From Lachnospiraceae bacterium G11 (GTDB lineage: Bacteria; Bacillota; Clostridia; Lachnospirales; Lachnospiraceae), in the NCBI GenBank assembly GCA_900103495.1, contig FMWZ01000020.1, positions 1 to 64,000 of the forward strand: a stretch of 64,000 bases of DNA. The letters are read 5' to 3'. A model generated the notes under the pieces. That model ran no database searches. It saw only the letters and a program-made list of their open reading frames with translations, and was not told where the DNA came from. Both the position numbers and the translations under genes were made by a program. Of this stretch, positions 49,611 through 59,183 are shown piece after piece (position 1 is the stretch's first letter; each line of letters opens with the position of its first letter).

Positions 49611-50779
49611 GAAATATGCTATCCGACCAGGTTGTCGGCCTGAAGCCTTCGGGCATCAGAAAGTTTTTTGATATTGTAAGCGAGATGAAAGATGCCATCT
49701 CTTTGGGCGTAGGTGAGCCGGATTTTGACACACCCTGGCACATAAGAGATGAGGGTATTTATTCCCTTGAGAAGGGTAAAACCTTCTATACCTCAAATGC
49801 TGGTCTTAAGGAACTTCGAGTAGAGATCTGTAATTACATGCAAAGAAAGAACGGATTAAAGTACGACCCTCTTAAGGAAGTTTTAATTACCGTTGGTGGT
49901 TCCGAAGCAATTGACGTGGGCCTTCGTGCAGTTATAAACCCCGGTGATGAGGTTCTTATTCCCCAGCCCAGTTATGTTTCTTACGAGCCCTGCGCAATCC
50001 TTGCCGGAGCAAAGCCCGTTATCATTGATCTTAAGGCAGAGAATGAATTCAGGCTTACCGCAAAGGAAATTGAGGATGCCTGCACTGACAAAACAAAGGT
50101 ATTGATTCTTCCCTTCCCCAATAACCCTACCGGGGCAATTATGGAGAGAAAGGATTTAGAGGCTATTGCTAAGGTTATCATCGAGAAGGACTTGCTTGTT
50201 ATGTCCGATGAAATCTATGCAGAGCTTACATATAAAGGAGAGCACGTTTCCATAGCAAGTCTTCCCGGAATGCAGGAGAGAACCATCCTCATTAACGGTT
50301 TCTCCAAGGCATATGCCATGACGGGATGGAGACTTGGTTATGCCTGCGGACCTGCAGATATCATTGCTCAGATGACCAAGATTCACCAGTTTGCTATCAT
50401 GTGCGCCCCCACCACCAGCCAGTATGCAGCCATTGAGGCATTAAAGAACGGTGATAATGACGTGGCAGAGATGAAAACCGCATATAACCAGAGACGTCGT
50501 TTCCTTATGAATGCTTTTAAGGAGATGGGTCTTGAGTGCTTTGAGCCCTTCGGAGCTTTCTATGTATTCCCCTGCATTAAGGAGTTTGGAATGACAAGCG
50601 AAGAGTTTGCCACAAGATTCCTTGAGGAAGAAAAGGTTGCAGCAGTTCCAGGAACGGCATTCGGAAACAGCGGAGAGGGCTTCCTAAGAATATCCTATGC
50701 ATATTCAATTGATAATTTAAGGGAAGCAATCGGAAGGCTTGACAGGTTTGTTAAGAAATTAAGAGCTGAAAAGAAATAA
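49607..50779 (+). CDS. Class I/II PLP aminotransferase
   Basis: 390 residues, fold type I. PLP-binding Lys is in NGFSKAYAMTGWRLGY (about 232-247); other motifs are PNNPTG and the C-terminal FLRISYAYS Arg. It belongs to the aspartate/aromatic aminotransferase group; the amino acid is not certain. Cotranslated with an Lrp regulator, a frequent pairing in Clostridia. Confidence 0.93.
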   Translation: MRNMLSDQVVGLKPSGIRKFFDIVSEMKDAISLGVGEPDFDTPWHIRDEGIYSLEKGKTFYTSNAGLKELRVEICNYMQRKNGLKYDPLKEVLITVGGSEAIDVGLRAVINPGDEVLIPQPSYVSYEPCAILAGAKPVIIDLKAENEFRLTAKEIEDACTDKTKVLILPFPNNPTGAIMERKDLEAIAKVIIEKDLLVMSDEIYAELTYKGEHVSIASLPGMQERTILINGFSKAYAMTGWRLGYACGPADIIAQMTKIHQFAIMCAPTTSQYAAIEALKNGDNDVAEMKTAYNQRRRFLMNAFKEMGLECFEPFGAFYVFPCIKEFGMTSEEFATRFLEEEKVAAVPGTAFGNSGEGFLRISYAYSIDNLREAIGRLDRFVKKLRAEKK

Positions 50780-50793
50780 GAAAACAAATAATT

Positions 50794-50824
50794 AAGGCGG
50801 ATACCTCTAGGTATCCGCCTTTTT
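50794..50824 (+). terminator. Bidirectional-looking terminator
   Basis: 12-bp perfect stem AAGGCGGATACC (50794-50805) with its complement at 50810-50821, TCTA loop, then T-run. Lies between convergent genes. Confidence 0.92.
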
Positions 50825-50827
50825 GAT

Positions 50828-51628
50828 TTATGCAACTTCTTCGATTGTTGCAGGTTCTTTCCTGTAGGCCTTTACTGTGAAGACTGCCATAACAGCAACC
50901 ATTGCAAAGAGAATAATCTCAAGGACAACTGCTGATGTTACGGATGCCAACAAAACTGTAACGGCATCGAAAAATGCATGTATTGCAATTGCCAGGAAGA
51001 ACAGTTTAATATTTTTATCTTTAACGGCTCTGTAAACTATGTATGACAGACACAGATGAATACCGATTGCTGAGATTCTCTCAACTCCACCCAGGTAAAA
51101 TGTAAGGGGCGGTGTGGTAAGAAGTGTCTCAACACCTGCCTTTGTAGCTGACAAGGTGGGCTCGGTAAGGGCAGAATAAAGGGATTCGATGTTACCACTG
51201 TTAATCATTGCAGCAGTAGACAGGTTTGAAATACTTGTGGCTCCCAAAAGAATAATGGCCTCGATTCCGCCGTGTCCTATGCCGTACATAACGCTGTTTT
51301 CTTTGGTGAGGTGTCTCTTCATAACCGTTTTGAAAGCTACAAGACGACCTGTTTCCTCAAAGATACCGGCAGCAAGACCGCCGTATATTGCTCTGAACCA
51401 CACGTTGGTTGTGAGCAGGTCTCCGGTGACACGAAATACCACGTTGTGAAGAAGGCTCTCAAGAACAAGGGCAAATGCTATAAATGTACCGGCTCCCACA
51501 AGAACTGAAAGGAACCAGGGTTTGAGCTTAATCTTTGCGATAATCATAAGCGCGATGGGAAGCAGAATTGCTATACATAATGAAAAAATCATTCCGCCCA
51601 TTGCTGCGCTTGATACTGTTTGACTCAT
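50828..51628 (-). CDS. YhfC-family intramembrane metalloprotease
   Basis: 266 residues with about eight membrane segments. The family's metal-binding motifs are seen: EETGRLVAF (about 90-98), GIGHGGIEA (about 115-123) and HAFFDA (about 222). YhfC belongs to the CAAX/PrsW-like superfamily. Target unknown. A 38-nt gap separates it from the YbjQ gene upstream. Confidence 0.85.
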   Translation of the reverse strand: MSQTVSSAAMGGMIFSLCIAILLPIALMIIAKIKLKPWFLSVLVGAGTFIAFALVLESLLHNVVFRVTGDLLTTNVWFRAIYGGLAAGIFEETGRLVAFKTVMKRHLTKENSVMYGIGHGGIEAIILLGATSISNLSTAAMINSGNIESLYSALTEPTLSATKAGVETLLTTPPLTFYLGGVERISAIGIHLCLSYIVYRAVKDKNIKLFFLAIAIHAFFDAVTVLLASVTSAVVLEIILFAMVAVMAVFTVKAYRKEPATIEEVA

Positions 51629-51666
51629 TACTATTCTCTCTCCTCTAAATATTTAATTGGATGGAA

Positions 51667-51978
51667 CTATTTGAATTTAACTGCGGTACCGAAAGCAATA
51701 ACTTCAGCTGCGCCCTGCATAACAGCAGAGGAACCGAAACGAACGCCCACAATGGCATCTGCTCCCATGGCCTCAGCTTCGTCAACCATACGCTTTGTGG
51801 CAATCTGGCGTGCCTCAATTAACATTTCGGTGTAGCTTGTGATCTCGCCACCGACAAGGGTTTTCATTCCTGCCATGAAGTCCTTACCAAAGTTCTTGGA
51901 CTGTACAACAGTACCTTTCACGAGACCAAGGGCCTCAAATTCTGTTCCGGGAATTGTTTCAATACTTACTAGCTTCAT
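51667..51978 (-). CDS. YbjQ (UPF0145) family protein
   Basis: 103 residues from ATG 51978, with AAGGAGG upstream; the start lies inside the 3' end of the MerR gene. Contains the heavy-metal-binding-domain-like pattern ETIPGTEFEALGLVKG and EAMGADAIVGVRF. These proteins form pentameric rings of unknown role. Cotranscribed with a membrane-anchored MerR regulator. Confidence 0.88.
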   Translation of the reverse strand: MKLVSIETIPGTEFEALGLVKGTVVQSKNFGKDFMAGMKTLVGGEITSYTEMLIEARQIATKRMVDEAEAMGADAIVGVRFGSSAVMQGAAEVIAFGTAVKFK

Positions 51979-52600
51979 CTTCTTCTCCTCCTTCAATTTC
52001 CTTGAATCTTTGAATTAATGCAACGATGCAACCGATAATAACGATGGCACCGATACTTCCGATAAGTATCATCAGTGAGATGGGCATTCCGTCGGGTATT
52101 CCGGCTATTCCAATCAACAAAAGATAACTGATTATCAGAAGTGAGAACACTATGGCAGCTATGAGAGCGCCGTTCTTTTTTTTCTTTACGTCGGTATTTG
52201 ACACATCCATAAATGTCTTACCTCCTTTTTCGAGATTTCTTATCTCTTCCAGATACTCTTCAGCCTTGAAATCCGAATATTCAAGATTCTTTTCCTTAAT
52301 GGAATCACACAGTTCATAGGCTGCCTCAAGGGAGTGTATTTCCTTTTTTAAATTAGAACTTTGTTTCTCGAAGCACTGACTTAATGTGATTTCCTTTTTT
52401 TGTACCTGACGGATATCCTCCAGAGGAACCGCAAGCTTTCTTAGGAATTTGATTTTGTAAAGCTCGTCTACATCTTTTAAGGAATATTCTCTGTATCCGT
52501 TCTCCGGATTTCTGGAAGGATTTAAAAGTCCCTGATCTTCATAGAAGCGAATATTCTTTTTTGAGATATCTACCAGCTCTTCAACCTGATTAATCTTCAT
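51959..52600 (-). CDS. Membrane-anchored MerR-family regulator
   Basis: 213 residues. N-terminal MerR winged helix (MKINQVEELVDISKKNIRFYEDQGLLNP, key residues N-I-R-F-Y-E) and a dimerisation helix (about 80-125). Two membrane helices follow (about 144-164 and 172-196), which is unusual for MerR proteins. The promoter upstream has the 19-bp MerR-type spacer. It overlaps the YbjQ gene by 20 nt. It may sense membrane state or a membrane-bound ligand. Confidence 0.85.
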   Translation of the reverse strand: MKINQVEELVDISKKNIRFYEDQGLLNPSRNPENGYREYSLKDVDELYKIKFLRKLAVPLEDIRQVQKKEITLSQCFEKQSSNLKKEIHSLEAAYELCDSIKEKNLEYSDFKAEEYLEEIRNLEKGGKTFMDVSNTDVKKKKNGALIAAIVFSLLIISYLLLIGIAGIPDGMPISLMILIGSIGAIVIIGCIVALIQRFKEIEGGEEDEASKY

Positions 52601-52643
52601 TCAAAACCTCGTTAATTATCTCGATTGGCCTTTCGATAAACCG

Positions 52644-52674
52644 AATTTACACCTTCCACAAGATGGAAGGTCAA
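52644..52674 (-). promoter_or_regulatory. MerR-type promoter of the membrane MerR operon
   Basis: Minus-strand TTGACC (52674-52669) and TAAATT (52649-52644) with 19-bp spacing. The dyad ACCTTCCA-N5-TGGAAGGT (52651-52671) fills the spacer. Autoregulation is inferred. Confidence 0.75.
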
Positions 52675-52775
52675 CACTTTTTTTAAAAATTTTTAAAAAA
52701 GTTCGAAACAGCCCTTTCTATCAATTATAATAGATACAGTTATATTTACAATTGAAATTAATGGAGAAAAAAGAA

Positions 52776-53270
52776 ATGCATATAGTTCTACATCAGCCGG
52801 AAATCCCCGCAAATACGGGCAATATCGGAAGGACCTGTGTGGCAACAGGCACATCCTTACACCTTATAGAACCTTTGGGATTCAGACTGGACGAGAAGAG
52901 TATCAAGAGATCCGGAATGGATTACTGGGAACATTTAAATGTTACAAGGTACATAAACTACAATGAATTTCTTGAGAAAAATCCCGGAGCCAAAATCTGG
53001 TATGCCACCACGAAAGCAAGACGTTCCTATACAGAAGTAAGCTTCGGAGAGAATGATTATATTATGTTTGGCAAAGAAAGCGCAGGTATTCCGGAGGAAA
53101 TTCTGGTGGATAATGAGGAAACCTGTATTAGAATCCCTATGCTTCCCGAAATACGTTCTCTCAATCTGTCTAACTCAGTGGCAATTGTTCTTTATGAAGC
53201 CCTCAGACAGAATGATTTCAAATCCATGGAAAGAACAGGGAAACTCCACAGACTGGAGTGGAAGGACTGA
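52776..53270 (+). CDS. trmL: tRNA (cytidine(34)-2'-O)-methyltransferase
   Basis: 164 residues from ATG 52776 (MHIVLHQPEIPANTGNIGR, the family's usual start); earlier in-frame starts at 52752 and 52761 exist. SPOUT fold with the AdoMet knot region MFGKESAGIPEEIL and RSLNLSNSVAIVLYEALRQ. Methylates the wobble ribose of tRNA-Leu. Followed 34 nt on by the HtrA-like gene. Confidence 0.95.
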   Translation: MHIVLHQPEIPANTGNIGRTCVATGTSLHLIEPLGFRLDEKSIKRSGMDYWEHLNVTRYINYNEFLEKNPGAKIWYATTKARRSYTEVSFGENDYIMFGKESAGIPEEILVDNEETCIRIPMLPEIRSLNLSNSVAIVLYEALRQNDFKSMERTGKLHRLEWKD

Positions 53271-53304
53271 GGAAATATGGTAAAATGGAAGGAAGGAGGC
53301 AGTC

Positions 53305-54630
53305 ATGGCAGATAACGAACAAAAGATACAGGACTCCGAGTTTCTACGTGAAAAGATTAAGGAGCGTCCTTTAAATAAAAAGAGACTTTTAAGAAGAACC
53401 CTGATTACAGCCGGTCTGGGAGTTGTTTTTGCACTCATAGCCAGCGTAACCTTCCTTATAATGGAACCTCTCATCAGTAAGAGGCTTGCCCCCGAGGAAG
53501 CACCCAAGCAGGTTGACTTCCCTGAGGAGATAGACATCAACGACGAGATTGCTCCTGAGGATATGCTGGTGGATGAGAAACCGGAGGAAACTACGCCTGA
53601 AGTTCAGGAAATTCCCGAGGAGAAAATTGAGGAGATTGTAGCCACTATTCCTAAGACTTTGGATGACTATAATCAGCTTGGAGATGCCAGCGTCGAGTAT
53701 GTAAGGGAACAGCAAAAAGCAATGGTTACCGTAACGGGAGCTGTATCCAACACGGACTGGTTTAATGAAACCTATGAGAGCAAAGGAGCAACTGCCGGTT
53801 TTATCTTCTTTAATAATGATGTTGATTTGCTTATTCTGGTAGACAGAACAAATATAGCCAAAGCTGAGAAGATAACGGTTACCTTTTTCGATGGAACGAA
53901 TGTTGAAGGCTATGAGAAGATGCACGATTCCGAAACCAACCTGGCGGTTGTTGGGGTGCCTCTTGCATCAATCCCCGGTTATTTGACGGAAAACATTAAG
54001 ATAGCGTCTCTTGGATCCTCCAATCCCGTTTCGGGACTTGCGGGTCTTCAGGTTGTTGCCATAGGAAGCCCTGTTGGACAGGACAGAAGTGTATGTTTCG
54101 GCCGCATTACTTCCGACTCGGCTATTCTTAATAAGGCCGATTCAAACTACAAGCTTATTACCACCGATATCTACGGCTCAGCCAACGGCTCCGGTGTTCT
54201 TATGGACATGAAGGGGCAGGTTATAGGAATAATTGCCATGAAGGAAAACACCTCCGACATGGGAAATGCTCTTTGTGCCATCGGAATAAGCGAACTTAAA
54301 AAGATAATTACAAAGATGGGAAATGGAATCGAGATTCCTTATGCAGGAATTGTGGGAACCGATGTAACCATCGAGATTCACAATACCCAGGACATTCCAT
54401 ACGGAGCATTCATCAAAGAGATTTATATGGATTCGCCTGCAATGTTAGCGGGAATTCAGAGAGGCGATGTAATAGTTTCGGTCAATGACAAGAATGTTGA
54501 CAGATTCGCCACCTACACCAACGCTATAATGAACGCGCATCCCGGAGAGGTTGTTTCCATAACGGTTAAAAGGCCCTCCCAGGATGAATATAAAGAAATG
54601 ACCTTTAAAGTTGAGGTAAAAGCAAACTAA
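53305..54630 (+). CDS. HtrA-fold pseudoprotease with PDZ domain
   Basis: 441 residues: cytoplasmic basic start, one membrane helix (about 33-55), acidic linker (about 60-115), trypsin-like domain (about 125-325) and PDZ domain (about 345-438, with YGAFIKEIYMDSPAMLAGIQRGDVI). The catalytic triad is lost: the His position reads LILVDRTNI, the Asp position DSETNLAVV, and the Ser loop GSANGSGVL instead of GNSGG. It probably binds rather than cuts peptides outside the membrane. It precedes a histidine kinase gene by 4 nt, so it may feed a signal to it. Confidence 0.85.
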   Translation: MADNEQKIQDSEFLREKIKERPLNKKRLLRRTLITAGLGVVFALIASVTFLIMEPLISKRLAPEEAPKQVDFPEEIDINDEIAPEDMLVDEKPEETTPEVQEIPEEKIEEIVATIPKTLDDYNQLGDASVEYVREQQKAMVTVTGAVSNTDWFNETYESKGATAGFIFFNNDVDLLILVDRTNIAKAEKITVTFFDGTNVEGYEKMHDSETNLAVVGVPLASIPGYLTENIKIASLGSSNPVSGLAGLQVVAIGSPVGQDRSVCFGRITSDSAILNKADSNYKLITTDIYGSANGSGVLMDMKGQVIGIIAMKENTSDMGNALCAIGISELKKIITKMGNGIEIPYAGIVGTDVTIEIHNTQDIPYGAFIKEIYMDSPAMLAGIQRGDVIVSVNDKNVDRFATYTNAIMNAHPGEVVSITVKRPSQDEYKEMTFKVEVKAN

Positions 54631-54634
54631 ATAG

Positions 54635-56068
54635 ATGAAAAAGACACTCTACCTTAAGTTTATAATTGCATATATTATTTTCGGTGTCTTTGGATTTTTC
54701 CTTATAGGACTTTTGGTACCCATGATTGCGCAGGACACATTAAAGAAGGAGAGAGCCGAGGACTTGTACACTGAAGCAGTGCTCATTGCAGACACCTATG
54801 CCTCAGGATTGTATACAAACGACACCTCCCTTGGAGCGGTTAAGAATCAGCTGGATGTGTTAAGCGTATTTATAAACGCCACAATCCGTGTTATTAACCC
54901 TTCCGGAAGAGTGGTTCTTAGCTCCGACACACCTCTTGATGTGGATAACGTGGAGATAATCGATAACTTTGATCCTACTGCAGCAGGCACTTCCTATTAT
55001 ATGATAGACGATTTCTACGGTTATTATGATTCGGATGTGCTTACGGTTTATGCGCCAATTACTGCTACCTATAAGGTAAGAGGATATGTGGTAATCAACT
55101 CGTCTCTCACCCAGATAACCCAGGCGTCAGAGAAGTATTTGAGTATTGCGTACATAACACTTTTAATAGCATTTTTGCTTTCCTTGATTGTTCTGATCTT
55201 CTTCACGGAGCTGGTTTACTCTCCCCTTAAGAAGATTACTTATGCTACAGAGCAGTACGCATCCGGAAACATGCATTATGAATTCCAGGTTGAGTCCAGT
55301 GATGAGATGGGATATCTGGCAGCAGCTCTTGGATATATGGCCAGTGAGATTGCGAGGGCAGAGGATGATCAAAAGAAGTTTGTGGCCAACGTTTCCCACG
55401 ACTTCCGCTCGCCCCTTACATCCATAAGAGGTTATCTTGAGGCAATGATAGACGGAACAATTCCGCCTGAGATGCATGAGAAATATCTGACCATTGTATT
55501 GAATGAAACAGAGAGACTGACCAAGCTAACCAACTCGTTGCTTACATTAAACAACCTCAACACCAAGGGCTTGATGCTAAACAGAACCAATTTTGACATC
55601 AATGCGGTAATAAGAAATGTGGCTGCCACATTTGAAGGAACCTGCAAGAATAAGAAGCTTGCAATCGAGCTTATTCTTACCGGTGAGGAATTGTATGTCA
55701 ACGCAGATATGGAAAAAATACAGCAGGTTCTCTATAACCTGACTGATAATGCAATTAAGTTCAGCCATCACGATTCACTTATTAAGATAGAAACTACAGA
55801 AAAGAAAAACAAAGTATTTGTATCCGTCAAAGACTACGGAATAGGAATTCCCAAGGAAGACCAGAAATATGTATTTGACCGTTTCTACAAGTCCGATGCC
55901 TCAAGAGGAAAGGATAAAAAGGGAACAGGTCTTGGTCTGTCCATTACCAAAGAGATTATCCACTCCCACGACGAGCATATCGATGTAATCAGTACAGAGG
56001 GAGTCGGAAGCGAGTTTGTTTTCTCCCTTCCTTTGGCGGATGAAAAGGAACAAAAGGTAATTGAATAA
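54635..56068 (+). CDS. Sensor histidine kinase
   Basis: 477 residues. Two membrane helices (about 8-30, 165-188) flank a 130-residue outer sensor domain. HAMP (about 190-240), HisKA with phospho-acceptor NVSHDFRSPLTS (about 250), and HATPase with NLTDNAIKFS, DYGIGIP and GTGLGLSI. Its response regulator is encoded beyond mutS2. The stop and the mutS2 start overlap as TAATG. Confidence 0.95.
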   Translation: MKKTLYLKFIIAYIIFGVFGFFLIGLLVPMIAQDTLKKERAEDLYTEAVLIADTYASGLYTNDTSLGAVKNQLDVLSVFINATIRVINPSGRVVLSSDTPLDVDNVEIIDNFDPTAAGTSYYMIDDFYGYYDSDVLTVYAPITATYKVRGYVVINSSLTQITQASEKYLSIAYITLLIAFLLSLIVLIFFTELVYSPLKKITYATEQYASGNMHYEFQVESSDEMGYLAAALGYMASEIARAEDDQKKFVANVSHDFRSPLTSIRGYLEAMIDGTIPPEMHEKYLTIVLNETERLTKLTNSLLTLNNLNTKGLMLNRTNFDINAVIRNVAATFEGTCKNKKLAIELILTGEELYVNADMEKIQQVLYNLTDNAIKFSHHDSLIKIETTEKKNKVFVSVKDYGIGIPKEDQKYVFDRFYKSDASRGKDKKGTGLGLSITKEIIHSHDEHIDVISTEGVGSEFVFSLPLADEKEQKVIE

Positions 56069-58443
56069 TGAATGATAAAGTTTTACATACTCTTGAGTAT
56101 GACAAGATAATAAAACTCCTTACGGATAAGGCTACTTCAGAGCCCGGAAGGAAGTTATGCAGAGAACTTCTCCCCATGAGTGATCTGGAGGAGATTGAGA
56201 AGGCCCAGACTGAGACGGCTGATGCCTTTGGATATGTTCTCAAAAAAGGAAGCATCTCTTTCGGAAATAACAAGGACATTGGTTATTCCGTCAAGTCTCT
56301 TGAGATAGGAAGCACCTTATCCATAGCAGAGCTTTTATCCATAGCAGGGCTTCTGGAAAATGTCGAGAGAGTTAAGAAGTATGGAGAAAAGGACAGGGAA
56401 GAGACGCCCGATGATTCCCTTACCGAGTATTTCGAGGGGCTGTCACCTCTTTCAAACCTTTCCAAAGAAATCAGAAGATGCATTATTTCTGAGGAAGAGA
56501 TTGCGGATGATGCAAGTCCCAATCTCAAATCCATAAGAAGAAACAAGATACATGCCGGGGAGAAGATACATTCTCAGCTAAACTCACTGGTTAACGGAAG
56601 CGCACGGACATATCTCCAGGACGCAGTTATTACCATGCGCAACAACAGATACTGCCTCCCGGTTAAAGCTGAGTATAAATCAAATGTACCCGGAATGGTC
56701 CATGACCAGTCATCTACCGGCTCAACGGTTTTCATTGAGCCTGCTTCGGTGGTTGAGTTAAACAATAAGATAAGGGAGCTGGAGCTTCAGGAAAAGGAAG
56801 AAATCGGAATTATTCTAAGGGACTTAAGTGCAGTTGCCGGGTCCCATACCGAGGAACTTGTTGCCAACCACAAGATAATGTCTAAACTGGACTTCATCTT
56901 TGCGAAAGCCGGTCTGGCAGCTGACGAGAATGCATCACGCCCTGTATTTAATAAGGATAAGATAATCAGAATAAGAAGGGGCAGACATCCCCTTTTGGAT
57001 AAGAAAAGCGTTGTGCCCATAGATATTCATTTGGGTGACGATTTTGATTTACTGGTAATTACAGGACCCAATACAGGAGGTAAAACCGTATCTCTCAAAA
57101 CCGTGGGTCTCTTTACATTAATGGGCCAGGCAGGATTACACATTCCTGCGGCAGACAGATCATCTCTTTCGGTATTTACCGAGGTTTATGCGGATATCGG
57201 TGACGAGCAGAGCATTGAGCAGAGCCTGTCCACTTTTTCGTCCCACATGACGAGTATAGTAAAGATACTGGAGCATGCAGACGAGAACTCACTTTGCCTT
57301 TTCGATGAATTGGGTGCCGGAACAGACCCTACAGAAGGTGCTGCTCTCGCCATAGCTATTCTTAATTATCTCCATGACAGGGGAATAAGAACCATGGCCA
57401 CCACCCACTACAGTGAGCTTAAGGTTTATGCTCTTTCTACAAAGTTTGTGGAGAATGCCTGTTGTGAGTTTGATGTGGAGTCTTTACGTCCCACTTACAG
57501 ACTTTTAATCGGTATTCCCGGTAAGAGTAATGCCTTTGCAATATCCAAGAAGCTTGGACTTTCAGATGAGATTATAGAAGCAGCCAAGGAGCAGATTACC
57601 GAGGAGAAGGAAAGCTTCGAGGATCTGATAGCAACTCTTGAAAACAACCGAATCACCCTGGAGAAGGACAGAGAAGAGGTTGATGCAGCCAAGGCAAGAA
57701 TTGAGGGCCTGGAGAGAGACTTAAAAAACAGGCTTGATAAGGTAACGGAATCCAAGGAGAAAATAATCCGCGAGGCCAACGAGGAGGCAAGGCTGATTTT
57801 GCAGGAGGCCAAGGATTATGCCGATGAAACTATTCGAATTATGAATAAAACCGGCGGCGGAATCTCCATGAAGGAACTTGAGGCCAAGAGAAGTGAGGTT
57901 CGAGGCAAGATAAGCCAGAAGAACGAGAAGCTGTCAGTTAAGCAGAAGGAAGCATCGGGGGGTCTTGACCCGGATAAGCTTAAGAAAGGCGATTCCGTAA
58001 GAGTACTGTCCATGGGCGTAAAGGGAATAGTAAACACTTTGCCCGACGCAAAGGGCAATCTTTACGTACAGTGTGGTATACTTAGGTCTCAGGTAAATAT
58101 CAAAGATCTGGAATTGGTTGACGAGGCTGAGGTGTTCACCGAAGGCAGTAAGTTTAAGGGTGGAAACACATCGAAGATTCGAATGTCCAAGTCTTTTGCG
58201 GTTCCCACAGAGATTAATCTTCTTGGAAAGAGAGTGGACGAAGCTATAGCAGAACTTGATAAATACCTGGACGACGCATATCTGGCACACCTTCCTTCCG
58301 TAAGAATTGTTCACGGAAAGGGAACCGGGGCACTCCGAAGTGCTGTTCAGAACTTACTTAAGAAGAATAAAAGCGTTAAGTCCTACAGACTTGGCGAACA
58401 CGGTGAAGGTGACGCAGGAGTTACCATTGCTGAATTCAAATAA
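56068..58443 (+). CDS. mutS2: Endonuclease MutS2
   Basis: 791 residues: clamp and lever helices, MutS ATPase domain with Walker A GPNTGGKT (about 332-339) and Walker B CLFDELGAGTDPTEG, coiled coil (about 515-620), KOW-like region and a C-terminal Smr nuclease domain (about 715-791, with VRIVHGKGTGALR and GVTIAEF). In Bacillus MutS2 rescues collided ribosomes; it also limits recombination. Here it lies between a kinase and its regulator. Confidence 0.97.
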   Translation: MNDKVLHTLEYDKIIKLLTDKATSEPGRKLCRELLPMSDLEEIEKAQTETADAFGYVLKKGSISFGNNKDIGYSVKSLEIGSTLSIAELLSIAGLLENVERVKKYGEKDREETPDDSLTEYFEGLSPLSNLSKEIRRCIISEEEIADDASPNLKSIRRNKIHAGEKIHSQLNSLVNGSARTYLQDAVITMRNNRYCLPVKAEYKSNVPGMVHDQSSTGSTVFIEPASVVELNNKIRELELQEKEEIGIILRDLSAVAGSHTEELVANHKIMSKLDFIFAKAGLAADENASRPVFNKDKIIRIRRGRHPLLDKKSVVPIDIHLGDDFDLLVITGPNTGGKTVSLKTVGLFTLMGQAGLHIPAADRSSLSVFTEVYADIGDEQSIEQSLSTFSSHMTSIVKILEHADENSLCLFDELGAGTDPTEGAALAIAILNYLHDRGIRTMATTHYSELKVYALSTKFVENACCEFDVESLRPTYRLLIGIPGKSNAFAISKKLGLSDEIIEAAKEQITEEKESFEDLIATLENNRITLEKDREEVDAAKARIEGLERDLKNRLDKVTESKEKIIREANEEARLILQEAKDYADETIRIMNKTGGGISMKELEAKRSEVRGKISQKNEKLSVKQKEASGGLDPDKLKKGDSVRVLSMGVKGIVNTLPDAKGNLYVQCGILRSQVNIKDLELVDEAEVFTEGSKFKGGNTSKIRMSKSFAVPTEINLLGKRVDEAIAELDKYLDDAYLAHLPSVRIVHGKGTGALRSAVQNLLKKNKSVKSYRLGEHGEGDAGVTIAEFK

Positions 58444-58457
58444 GATAAGGGGTTAGT

Positions 58458-59162
58458 ATGGCGGTAAACAAACAGAAAATACTTATAGTGGATGACGATA
58501 ACAACATAGCAGAACTTATTTCTCTGTACCTTACCAAGGAATGCTATGAGACCATGATCGTAAATGACGGAGAATCTGCCGTTGCGGCAGTGGATACTTT
58601 TGCTCCCAATCTGATTCTCTTGGATTTGATGCTTCCCGGTATCGACGGATACCAGGTGTGCAGAGAAGTGAGAACCAAGTCACAGATTCCCATTATCATG
58701 CTCTCAGCCAAGGGAGAAATCTTTGATAAGGTTCTGGGCCTTGAGATGGGCGCCGACGATTACATGGAGAAACCCTTTGATACAAAGGAGCTTGTTGCCA
58801 GAGTCAAGGCGGTTCTCAGAAGATACAAACCGGCAGTTACGGCACCTGTTCCGGAAGGTGAGCAGAAGGTTGAGTATCCGGATCTCTCGATTAACAGAAC
58901 CAACTATTCCGTAATCTATATGGGAGAGGCTGTGGATATGCCTCCGAAGGAGCTGGAGTTATTGTATTTCCTTGCTTCCTCCCCCAACCATGTATTTACA
59001 AGAGAACAGTTACTGGACCAGATCTGGGGATATGAATACATCGGCGATACCAGAACGGTGGATGTTCACATCAAGAGACTCAGAGAGAAGCTTGGAGATC
59101 ACGAGGCATGGCAGATTGCCACAATCTGGGGCATCGGTTATAAGTTTGAAACAAAGAATTAA
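58458..59162 (+). CDS. OmpR-family response regulator
   Basis: 234 residues. Receiver domain with acidic pair DDD (about 12-14), phospho-Asp in LLDLMLPGIDGY (about 55), Thr/Ser in MLSAKG and Lys in MEKPF. C-terminal winged helix with HVFTREQLLDQIWGYEYIGDTRTVDVHIKRLREKLG pattern. Partner of the kinase at 54635. Confidence 0.96.
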   Translation: MAVNKQKILIVDDDNNIAELISLYLTKECYETMIVNDGESAVAAVDTFAPNLILLDLMLPGIDGYQVCREVRTKSQIPIIMLSAKGEIFDKVLGLEMGADDYMEKPFDTKELVARVKAVLRRYKPAVTAPVPEGEQKVEYPDLSINRTNYSVIYMGEAVDMPPKELELLYFLASSPNHVFTREQLLDQIWGYEYIGDTRTVDVHIKRLREKLGDHEAWQIATIWGIGYKFETKN

Positions 59163-59183
59163 GCATTAGGAACGAGGATTTAA

